From: Eubacteriales bacterium
GTDB lineage: Bacteria > Bacillota_A > Clostridia > Christensenellales > Aristaeellaceae
Direction of reading: 5' to 3'
NCBI GenBank assembly: GCA_028692205.1
Contig: JAQUXV010000136.1
Coordinates: forward strand, 1 to 7,020
Length of the DNA: 7,020 bases
Part shown: positions 1-5,685 of the stretch, piece by piece
Layout: every line of letters begins with the position of its first letter
Numbering within the stretch: position 1 is the first letter of the stretch
Notes under the pieces: generated by a model
What the model was told of the DNA's origin: nothing
What the model saw: only the letters and a program-made list of their open reading frames with translations
Database searches by the model: none
Made by a program: the position numbers and the translations under genes

Positions 1-339
1 GGATGGCTGCTGGCGTGCGGCGCGCTGGCCTGCGCCGTGCTCGCCGTTACCCGGCTGGCGTGGCTCAGCGTAGCAGCAATGCTTGTGATGCGTGTATGCT
101 TCAGCCTCTTTCAGCCGCTGCAGATGGAACTTCAAAACCGGTGGATTACGTCCGCGGACCGTGCGACGGCTCTGAGCGTGAACGCGTTGCTGATGGAGGG
201 CGTAGGCGCGGGTGCCAACCTGGCATTCGGCGCCGCCGCACAGACGAGCCTGCCGATGGCGATGGGGTTGGGAGCGTTGCTGTGTCTGGCCGGGCTGGCG
301 CTGTTTGGCGCGGCGGTGCCGGAAAACGCCGCGCGATAG
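1..339 (+). CDS. C-terminal part of an MFS-type membrane transporter (5' end outside window)
   Basis: Frame +1 is open from the first base to the TAG at 337-339 and gives 112 residues; the start lies upstream of the window. The sequence is mostly hydrophobic, with about three to four likely membrane helices: residues 1-16 and 19-35, then, after a polar loop, a stretch at about 62-80 and a last helix at about 84-105. The loop at residues 43-60 (LQNRWITSADRATALSVN) resembles the cytoplasmic loop of MFS efflux permeases, where an Arg-Ala-Thr-x-Leu-Ser-x-Asn pattern is common before helix 11. The short charged tail (PENAAR) fits a natural C-terminus. Family membership is inferred from this pattern and hydropathy, and the substrate cannot be told. 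No terminator hairpin is evident between this stop and the promoter at 387. Confidence 0.6.
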   Translation, partial: GWLLACGALACAVLAVTRLAWLSVAAMLVMRVCFSLFQPLQMELQNRWITSADRATALSVNALLMEGVGAGANLAFGAAAQTSLPMAMGLGALLCLAGLALFGAAVPENAAR

Positions 340-386
340 CCGGAACTATGGAGAGAATATTGATAGAACATAATTTTAGGAAGCCT

Positions 387-415
387 TTGCCTTGAGACAG
401 TGAATCTGTTATAAT
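387..415 (+). promoter_or_regulatory. Sigma-A type promoter with extended -10, upstream of the EEP gene
   Basis: A perfect TATAAT at 410-415 is preceded by TG at 407-408 (extended -10). TTGCCT at 387-392 (4 of 6 bases of TTGACA) lies exactly 17 bases upstream. Transcription would start near 422. It faces the gene at 551 and leaves a leader of about 128 nt. This is a consensus match only; no start site has been measured. Confidence 0.7.
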
Positions 416-421
416 GAATAT

Positions 422-550
422 AAATCAAATGGAACCCCTTTCCGGCATCCTGATTTACAAGACTTCCCAAGTCAACAGGTTTCGGGCAGGCCGCTTTCCG
501 GTTCGGCGGAACGCACTGGAACGGATGACGGATCATACAAGGAGATCACC
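422..550 (+). promoter_or_regulatory. 5' leader of the EEP gene, with two small hairpins and a strong RBS
   Basis: The predicted leader contains GACTT-ccc-AAGTC (461-473), which can be enclosed by CCTG 449-452 pairing with CAGG 476-479. It also contains TTCCG-gttcgg-CGGAA (496-511). AAGGAG at 539-544 is an excellent ribosome binding site 6 bases before the ATG at 551. I see no known riboswitch core and no U-run that would make an attenuator. The hairpins are short and may have no function. Confidence 0.35.
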
Positions 551-1618
551 ATGCGTACAATTCGAGTTTTTTTGAAAATCCTACTGATTTTGCTGGCGGT
601 TGTCGTGGTTGCCGTTGTCGGGCTGCTTGGCTGGCTGTCGATTGCGGAGTACCGCCCCGGCGACGTGGAAACGCTGACGGTTACGGCGGGCGCGCGGCAC
701 GAGCAGGCGGAGACCGGTAAAATGTACAAGCTTGTTACGCTCAACATCGGCTACGGCGGTTTGGGGCGGGATGAGGATTGCTTTATGGACGGCGGTAAAG
801 GCGTGCTGCCCAGGAACCAGAGCGAGGTGGAAGGCAACCTGTCCGGCCTTCTGAGCGCGCTGTCGCTTCAGGATGCGGATATATGTTTCCTGCAGGAAAC
901 GGATCTGGCTTCGAAGCGCAGTTATAACATCAACGAAATGGAATACTTCAGCCATGGGCTTTCCATGGGTTTCGCGTTTGCCTACAACTATCGCTGCCCG
1001 TTCGTGCCCTTCCCATGGCCGCCAATTGGCAAAGTGGGCAGCGGGCTGACGACCCTGAACGATCTGGCGGTTACGAGCGCCGTCCGCCAAAGCCTGCCCG
1101 TGCCCTTCGGCTGGCCGGTACGCGTAGCCAACCTGAAACGTTGCCTGCTGGTGGAGCGCGTGCCCATTGCCAACAGCGAGCAGGAGCTGATTCTGATTAA
1201 CCTTCACATGGAGGCTTACAGCAGCGAGGAAGGCCGCAAGGCACAGATGGCGAAACTGGCCGAACTGCTGGAGAAAGAATATGCAAAGGGCAACTACGTA
1301 ATCGCCGGGGGCGATTTTAACCAGGTTTTCGCCGGATCGCTGGAGAAATACCCCTTGCCGGAAAACCCCTATTGGACGCCGGGCACCCTGAGCGAGGAAG
1401 ATTTGCCAGAGGGTTTCACCTATGCCTGCGACCTGAGCGTGCCCTCCTGCCGCGCGCTGGACAAGCCATACGACGGCAACCGCGACACCCTCACGGCATA
1501 TGTGATCGACGGGTTTATCGTTTCCGCCAATGTACGCGTTAACTCCGTGAAAACCGTGGACCTCAACTTCCGCAATACCGACCACCAGCCGGTGACTCTG
1601 GAATTTACGCTGAAATAA
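551..1618 (+). CDS. Membrane-anchored endonuclease/exonuclease/phosphatase (EEP) family protein
   Basis: This 355-residue protein has one N-terminal hydrophobic helix (about residues 7-31) with basic residues before it, so it is probably anchored with the catalytic domain outside the cytoplasm. From about residue 58 the EEP (DNase I-like) motifs occur in order: TLNIGYGG with N65; CFLQETD with the metal-binding E116; INLHMEA with H219; AGGDFNQ with D255 and N257; IDGFIVS with D320; and TDHQPVTLEF with the D344-H345 pair. All the catalytic signature residues appear intact. The family hydrolyses phosphodiester or phosphomonoester bonds in nucleic acids, inositol phosphates or sphingomyelin using Mg2+; the substrate here cannot be assigned. 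The ATG at 551 is chosen because AAGGAG lies 6 bases upstream. The gene has its own promoter and terminator, so it is probably monocistronic. Confidence 0.85.
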   Translation: MRTIRVFLKILLILLAVVVVAVVGLLGWLSIAEYRPGDVETLTVTAGARHEQAETGKMYKLVTLNIGYGGLGRDEDCFMDGGKGVLPRNQSEVEGNLSGLLSALSLQDADICFLQETDLASKRSYNINEMEYFSHGLSMGFAFAYNYRCPFVPFPWPPIGKVGSGLTTLNDLAVTSAVRQSLPVPFGWPVRVANLKRCLLVERVPIANSEQELILINLHMEAYSSEEGRKAQMAKLAELLEKEYAKGNYVIAGGDFNQVFAGSLEKYPLPENPYWTPGTLSEEDLPEGFTYACDLSVPSCRALDKPYDGNRDTLTAYVIDGFIVSANVRVNSVKTVDLNFRNTDHQPVTLEFTLK

Positions 1619-1658
1619 CCAAAGACCGCGGCGCGGAGTATTATCGCCTCAGGCCGTT

Positions 1659-1683
1659 AAAAAGTGGCATCTGCCACTTTTTT
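1659..1683 (+). terminator. Intrinsic terminator of the EEP gene
   Basis: AAAAAGTGGCA at 1659-1669 is perfectly complementary to TGCCACTTTTT at 1672-1682. In RNA this forms a GUGGC/GCCAC stem with a short loop followed by six U. It lies 40 bases after the stop at 1616-1618. The A-run on the other side means it could also end transcription on the opposite strand. Confidence 0.85.
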
Positions 1684-1689
1684 GAATGA

Positions 1690-1900
1690 TAGGCGCTGTG
1701 TACGCACAAGCCGTAAACGCCTCCCAACCGGCAAAACCGGTTGATACGACTGCCGTCGGAGGGCAGCGACGCTCCGATATTACTTGGGAAAATGAGTTCT
1801 TTAACAGGCTGCCGCCATGGCACGTAACGTCATGGCTTTCCATTTCGCAGCGGTGCGCAGGGGCTGCGGGGGGATCGGATGATTTTCCCGCAGCCCTTTT
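1690..1900 (+). ncRNA. Candidate structured non-coding RNA with an H-type pseudoknot and its own terminator
   Basis: The stretch has no credible ORF but dense pairing. AGGCG 1691-1695 pairs with CGCCT 1718-1722 and encloses TGTG-tacg-CACA (1697-1708), which has a UNCG-type tetraloop. CCCAA 1723-1727 pairs with TTGGG 1784-1788 and closes a domain. Inside it are the hairpin CCGG-caaaa-CCGG (1728-1740) and a pseudoknot: stem 1 is CTGCC 1750-1754 with GGCAG 1762-1766, and stem 2 is TCGGAG 1756-1761 with CTCCGA 1772-1777. Then GCTGC 1808-1812 pairs with GCAGC 1847-1851 around the hairpin GCCATG...CATGGC (1814-1836, capped by ACG-taa-CGT). The unit ends in the terminator hairpin at 1861-1900. The pairings are read directly from sequence; that it is a real RNA gene is inference. 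I could not name the family: raiA-type RNA is one candidate by size and pseudoknot content, and 6S RNA fits less well. I see no good promoter for it. Confidence 0.5.
1861..1900 (+). terminator. Intrinsic terminator closing the structured RNA region
   Basis: GGGCTGCGGG 1861-1870 pairs perfectly over 10 bp with CCCGCAGCCC 1887-1896 across a 16-base loop, followed by TTTT (1897-1900) and a further TTT at 1903-1905. The T-tract lies only on the + side, which sets the direction. No protein gene ends just upstream, so the likely transcript is the structured RNA. CGCAG 1856-1860 can instead pair with CTGCG 1864-1868, a possible but unproven alternative fold. Confidence 0.65.
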
Positions 1901-2155
1901 CGTTTGCCTTTGGATCATCAAGTGGAATGTGTGCCGGTGGCATGCAGGGTGATACAAAAAAAGAACAAAAGGCACAGAAACTCCCAATGGGTGAAAAAGT
2001 GCCATATGGGACATCCGCAACTGTGTATACACTTCAATTTTTCGTGCCTTGGCACGGCGTCGTCGCGACCGTGTACATGCGGGAAAACCCCTCGATTTGC
2101 ATATTTAATAAGCAAAAAACCCAATTCGGAAAATGCGGGTACGCACGAAACGTTT
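1901..2155. other. Non-coding spacer rich in small palindromes
   Basis: No credible gene is seen; the short open frames here lack ribosome binding sites and protein-like composition. The stretch is more AT-rich than the genes. It contains CGTGCC-tt-GGCACG (2043-2056), GTGTATACAC (2023-2032), GTCGCGAC (2062-2069), CCATATGG (2002-2009), and GGCAC 1971-1975 matched by GTGCC 1999-2003. These may be protein-binding sites or short hairpins; none matches an operator I can name. Confidence 0.4.
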
Positions 2156-2182
2156 AGTTATCATCGCTTTAGCGATGTAACT
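2156..2182. promoter_or_regulatory. Long inverted repeat upstream of the liv promoter, possible operator
   Basis: CATCGCT 2162-2168 and AGCGATG 2171-2177 form a perfect 7-bp inverted repeat around TT. The symmetry continues through AGTTA 2156-2160 and TAACT 2178-2182 with one unpaired base (2161), giving 12 bp of symmetry. No T-tract follows on either strand, so it is not a terminator. Its position 32 bases before the -35 box suggests an activator or repressor site. The regulator is unknown. Confidence 0.45.
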
Positions 2183-2213
2183 CGGTTTGCTTATGAACGA
2201 TTATAATATCGAC

Positions 2214-2242
2214 TTGCAAATTGCGGCTCGTTCAATTATAAT
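2214..2242 (+). promoter_or_regulatory. Sigma-A type promoter of the liv operon
   Basis: TTGCAA 2214-2219 (4 of 6 bases of TTGACA) and a perfect TATAAT 2237-2242 are spaced by exactly 17 bases. Transcription would start near 2249, leaving a leader of about 30 nt, too short for a riboswitch. A second TATAAT at 2202-2207, flanked by CGAT and ATCG, lacks a matching -35 box. Two possible Shine-Dalgarno stretches precede the ATG at 2279: GGGAGG 2261-2266 and AAAGG 2269-2273. Confidence 0.7.
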
Positions 2243-2278
2243 GCCAATAACCAATAAATCGGGAGGCGAAAGGTTCAT

Positions 2279-3439
2279 ATGAAAAAAGTCATTGCGATCA
2301 TGCTTGCTCTCGTGCTGGTATTGTCCCTGTCCACCATGGCGGTGGCGGAAAACATCGTGAAAATTGGCATTTTCGAGCCTGCTTCCGGCGATAGCGGCGC
2401 CGGCGGCAAACAGGAAACGTTGGGCATCCAGTATGCCAACTATGTGCAGCCCACCGTGGAAATCGGCGGGGAAACCTATACCGTGCAACTGGTAAGCGCG
2501 GATAACGGCTCCACCGCGGATAAAGCGCCTTCCGCCGCGCAGCAGCTGGTAAGCGAGGGCGTCAGCGTAGTGCTCGGCTCCTACGGCTCCAGCGTATCGA
2601 TGGCCGGTTCTCCTTACTTCGCGGATGCGGGCATCCCCGCGATCGGCATCAGCTGCACCAACCCCGGCGTTACCGCCGATAACACGCACTACTTCCGTGT
2701 TTGCTTCCTGGATCCCTTCCAGGGCACGGTTCTGGCAAACTACGCGTACAAAACGCTGGGCGTAACCAAGGCGTATTGCCTTGCGGAACTCGGCAACGAG
2801 TACGATGTGGGCCTGTGCCATTACTTTGTGGAAGCGTTTGAGGGCCTGGGCGGCACCGTAGTCTCCAACGACACGTTCCCCACCGGCAACTCCGACTTCA
2901 CTTCCTATATCAACACCGCCTCTACGCTGGGCGCCGAAGTGTTCTTCGCTCCCTGCTCCATTGCGTACTCCACCCAGATCATCAGCCAGGCTAACGCGCT
3001 GAACGTCACTTATCCGCTGCTGGGCGGCGATACGTGGGACAGCAACAAGGTCATCGAAGTGGCGAAGGGCACCAACCTGAAAATCTTCATCGATACCTTC
3101 TACCAGGAAGGCGGCGCGCCCGAGTTCGACGCCGGCTTCAAAGCGTGGCTGAACGCCAACCCCGACATGCTCACCAACAACGGCGGCAACGACATGGTCG
3201 CGGCTGTGAGCGCCATGGGTTACGATTCGTACTTTACGGCGCTGGAAGCCCTGAAGCTTGCCGGCACCACCGACCCGAAAGCCGTTAACGAAGCGATCTG
3301 GAACGTGGATTACACCGGCGTGTCCGGTCAGATTACGTTTGCCGAACCCGGCGACGCGGTGCGCAGCGTGGCTTACATCAAGACCGCGAACACCGAAAGC
3401 GGCGCATGGGACTTCGTTACCATCCAGAGCGTGGACTAA
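2279..3439 (+). CDS. livK: Branched-chain amino acid type ABC transporter, solute-binding protein (LivJ/LivK-like)
   Basis: The 386-residue protein is a periplasmic-binding-fold family 6 receptor (Leu/Ile/Val-binding type). It starts with a signal peptide (MKK, hydrophobic core 4-20) and a signal peptidase I site, AVA|E after residue 23. The mature part begins NIVKIGIFEPASG, the usual first strand. Landmarks that match the ligand cleft of the family are the loop GSYGSSVS at 100-107, the ISCTNPG turn at 124-130, FRVCFLDPFQG at 139-149, and DFTSYI followed by GAEVFFAP at about 206-225. The length is normal. Genes for both permeases and both ATPases follow, so this is the receptor of that importer. 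The exact ligand (Leu/Ile/Val, another amino acid or an amide) cannot be read from sequence. There is no lipobox cysteine; the first Cys is residue 126. The symbol reflects family position, not proven orthology. Confidence 0.9.
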   Translation: MKKVIAIMLALVLVLSLSTMAVAENIVKIGIFEPASGDSGAGGKQETLGIQYANYVQPTVEIGGETYTVQLVSADNGSTADKAPSAAQQLVSEGVSVVLGSYGSSVSMAGSPYFADAGIPAIGISCTNPGVTADNTHYFRVCFLDPFQGTVLANYAYKTLGVTKAYCLAELGNEYDVGLCHYFVEAFEGLGGTVVSNDTFPTGNSDFTSYINTASTLGAEVFFAPCSIAYSTQIISQANALNVTYPLLGGDTWDSNKVIEVAKGTNLKIFIDTFYQEGGAPEFDAGFKAWLNANPDMLTNNGGNDMVAAVSAMGYDSYFTALEALKLAGTTDPKAVNEAIWNVDYTGVSGQITFAEPGDAVRSVAYIKTANTESGAWDFVTIQSVD

Positions 3440-3485
3440 CCAGACTCCCCACGCTGATGAAAACCGACGCGTAAAGCGATCAATC

Positions 3486-3509
3486 GGCGAGGGCAGTTCT
3501 GCCCTCGCC
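3486..3509 (+). promoter_or_regulatory. Intercistronic hairpin between the binding-protein gene and livH
   Basis: GGCGAGGGCAG 3486-3496 and CTGCCCTCGCC 3499-3509 are perfectly complementary over 11 bp around TT. The following bases (attatcgcgttt) are only weakly T-rich, so it should act as a leaky terminator or as a 3' end that protects the upstream message. Such hairpins after binding-protein genes are known in ABC importer operons to raise receptor levels over permease levels. The function here is inferred. Confidence 0.65.
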
Positions 3510-3611
3510 ATTATCGCGTTTCTCTGTCCATACTTTTAGCCCGTCGATACGGGGCCGACCCGCCGCCATGGCGCTTAAGGCACGTATTACAGGCGTCAAG
3601 GAGGTCTACCC

Positions 3612-4535
3612 GTGTTCAGCACAGCTCTGCCCTATCTGCTTTCGGGCATATCCGTCGGCGGGCAATACGCGCTGATCGCCATCGGCTATACCATGGTCTA
3701 TGGTATCCTGCGCCTGATCAACTTCGCGCACGGCGACGTGTTCATGGTAGCGGGCATCCTGATGGTTTACATCACCGCAAACGGCGCGCCGCTGTATGTG
3801 GCCATTCCGCTGGTGCTGGTTACCACCGCGGTGATCGGCTTTGCCATCGAACGCATCGCCTATAAGCCCTTGCGCTCCGCGCCCCGTATGTCCATTATGA
3901 TTTCGGCCATCGGCGTCAGCTACACGCTGCAGAATCTGGTGCTTTACATCACCGGCGGCCTGAACCAGTTCTACCCCAGCATTCCTTTCATCTCCGAAAC
4001 CGTTACCATCGGCGGCGCTTCCACGCGCATGGTGACCATCGTCACCCCGATTTTAACGATCGTGCTGGTGTTCGCGCTGGTGATGCTGATTAACCACACT
4101 AAAATCGGCATGGCGATGCGCGCCGTGTCCAAGGATTTTGAAACCAGTCGGTTGATGGGGATCAAGATCAACTCGGTCATTTCCGCCACGTTTGTTATCG
4201 GCTCGTTTTTAGCGGCAGTCGGGTCGATTTTGTACTTTACCAACTATTCCACCGTTATCCAGACTTCCGGCGCGATGCCGGGGCTGAAAGCGTTCGTCGC
4301 GGCGGTGTTCGGGGGCATCGGCTCGGTGCCGGGCGCCGTGGTGGGCGCGTTTATCATCGGCATCTGTGAAAACCTGCTCAAGGGGTTGGATACCATGCTC
4401 CTTAAGGCGGGCGTGATCACCAAGACGTTTGGATTCACCACCTTCTCCGATGCCTTTACGTTTGCGCTGCTCATCATCATCCTCATCGTTAAACCGACCG
4501 GTTTGTTTGGCGAGAAACAAACCGAAAAAGTGTGA
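3612..4535 (+). CDS. livH: Branched-chain amino acid type ABC transporter permease LivH
   Basis: This 307-residue integral membrane protein forms one half of the Liv channel. It has about eight hydrophobic segments, near 5-30, 42-56, 61-80, 93-115, 140-161, 187-210, 224-252 and 280-296. Family hallmarks are GYTMVYGILRLINFAHGD at 25-42; the cytoplasmic loop TKIGMAMRAVSKDFETSRLM at 163-182, which includes the ATPase-coupling region; FGGIGSVPGAVVGAFIIG at 233-250; and the C-terminal KPTGLFG at 294-300. The length is typical. The start is a GTG at 3612, supported by a near-ideal AAGGAGG at 3598-3604 spaced 7 bases. It lies 172 bases after the binding-protein stop, behind the intercistronic hairpin, and 10 bases before livM. 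I see no convincing separate promoter. Confidence 0.93.
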   Translation: MFSTALPYLLSGISVGGQYALIAIGYTMVYGILRLINFAHGDVFMVAGILMVYITANGAPLYVAIPLVLVTTAVIGFAIERIAYKPLRSAPRMSIMISAIGVSYTLQNLVLYITGGLNQFYPSIPFISETVTIGGASTRMVTIVTPILTIVLVFALVMLINHTKIGMAMRAVSKDFETSRLMGIKINSVISATFVIGSFLAAVGSILYFTNYSTVIQTSGAMPGLKAFVAAVFGGIGSVPGAVVGAFIIGICENLLKGLDTMLLKAGVITKTFGFTTFSDAFTFALLIIILIVKPTGLFGEKQTEKV

Positions 4536-4545
4536 GGTGACGATT

Positions 4546-5685
4546 ATGAACAAAGTAAACGCCATCGGAAAGCGCGAGAAGAAGGTCGACCGCGCAACGC
4601 TGATCACCATCGGCATCATCATCGCCATCTATTTGCTGACCTTCATTCTGGAGCAGATTATTCCCTCAACCTCCATGATTTTTACCGTACTGCGCAAAGG
4701 CGCGACCTATGCGTTGGTAGCGGTGTCCATGAACCTGCTCAACGGTTTCACCGGCCTTTTCTCGCTGGGGCAGGCGGGCTTTATGCTGATCGGCGCCTAC
4801 ACCTACGCCATCTTCACTGTCCCGACCGCGATGCGCGATTCGGTGTACCGCTATTATGACGGCGGCGTGATCCAGTTTACGCTGCCGCTGGTGTTGGCGA
4901 TTGCGCTGGCGGGGCTTGCCGCGGCATTTTTCGCGTTCCTGATCGGCCTGCCGGTGCTTCGGCTGAAAAGCGACTATCTGGCCATCGCCACGCTCGGCTT
5001 TGCGGAAATCATCCGCGCCATCTTCCAGTGGGACAAGATAGGCGTGGTTACTAATGGCTCCAACCTGCTGCGCCAGTTTCCGACGTTCAGCGATTTCAAC
5101 ATCCGAAACGCGGACGGCGATGTGGTGCTGTATCTATCGACGCTCGTCCCATTCGTGATCGCGGGGGTGTGCATCCTGTTTATCGTGATGCTCATCAACT
5201 CCTCTTACGGGCGGGCCTTCAAGGCCATCCGCGACGACGAGACGGCGGCCGAAGCCATGGGCATCAACCTGGCCCGGCACAAAATGATTTCCTTCTGCGT
5301 CAGTTCCTTCTTCGCGGGCGTAGGCGGGGCGATGCTGGCAATGTACCAGAACTCCGTGCAGGCGAAAAGCTTCACCACCGCCATGACGTACGAAATTTTG
5401 CTGATCGTGGTTATCGGCGGCATCGGCTCGGTAACCGGCAGCTGTCTCAGCTCCTTCCTGTTTGTGGCGTGCAACGAGTGGTGGCTCCGCTTTCTGGATC
5501 AGGAGCAGGTTATCAACGGCTGGCAGGTGCCGCTGCTGCGCAGCGGGTTCCGGCTGGTGGTATTCTCCCTCATCATCATGATCGTGGTGCTGTTCTTCCG
5601 GCAGGGCATCATGGGAGAACGGGAGCTATCCGACCTGTTTCGAAAACGCCGAAAAGCGAACGGAGAAGGGGGGACGCATCCGTGA
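4546..5685 (+). CDS. livM: Branched-chain amino acid type ABC transporter permease LivM
   Basis: The 379-residue second permease subunit pairs with LivH. A basic N-terminus (about 1-17) precedes a first helix at 18-36. Family hallmarks are GLFSLGQAGFMLIGAY at 70-85; GLPVLRLKSDYLAIATLGFA at 134-153; the coupling loop SYGRAFKAIRDDETAAEAMG at 220-239; IGGIGSVTGS at 290-299; and the terminal FRQGIMG at 351-357. The ATG at 4546 is chosen over frame-compatible codons upstream because those lie inside livH and encode LivH-overlapping nonsense. GAGGTGA at 4534-4540, which overlaps the livH stop, is the ribosome binding site 5 bases before the ATG. Residues 92-112 form a polar loop (with YRYYDGG) that is somewhat long but usual for LivM. 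The stop overlaps the livG start. Confidence 0.93.
   Translation: MNKVNAIGKREKKVDRATLITIGIIIAIYLLTFILEQIIPSTSMIFTVLRKGATYALVAVSMNLLNGFTGLFSLGQAGFMLIGAYTYAIFTVPTAMRDSVYRYYDGGVIQFTLPLVLAIALAGLAAAFFAFLIGLPVLRLKSDYLAIATLGFAEIIRAIFQWDKIGVVTNGSNLLRQFPTFSDFNIRNADGDVVLYLSTLVPFVIAGVCILFIVMLINSSYGRAFKAIRDDETAAEAMGINLARHKMISFCVSSFFAGVGGAMLAMYQNSVQAKSFTTAMTYEILLIVVIGGIGSVTGSCLSSFLFVACNEWWLRFLDQEQVINGWQVPLLRSGFRLVVFSLIIMIVVLFFRQGIMGERELSDLFRKRRKANGEGGTHP

Noticed and set aside
581..1585. 334-residue open frame on the minus strand
   Set aside because: It is the antisense shadow of the EEP gene, whose catalytic motifs are intact on the + strand.
1690..1860. T-box, cyclic di-GMP, TPP or cobalamin riboswitch, or tmRNA
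   Set aside because: None of the hallmark strings I know for these classes is present. In addition, the terminator at 1861-1900 and the promoter at 2214 separate this region from the liv genes, so a cis-riboswitch for the importer is unlikely.
1879..2206. Small open frames (92 and 100 residues, + strand) and minus-strand frames at 1649-2032 and 1918-2124 in the spacer
   Set aside because: They start inside the terminator region or without any ribosome binding site, and the predicted peptides have no protein-like pattern.
2201..3511. 436-residue open frame on the minus strand
   Set aside because: It lies antisense to the well-supported binding-protein gene, is rich in Arg, Val, His and Gly as expected from the mirror of GC-biased codons, and has no ribosome binding site or recognisable domain.
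3510..3597. Separate promoter for livHMGF
   Set aside because: TACTTT-like -10 and TTATCG-like -35 fragments are present but match poorly and have wrong spacing.
4429..4545. Upstream in-frame extension of livM by 39 residues
   Set aside because: It would lie inside livH and encode low-complexity Ser-rich sequence. The ATG at 4546 has a good ribosome binding site and gives the normal LivM N-terminus.
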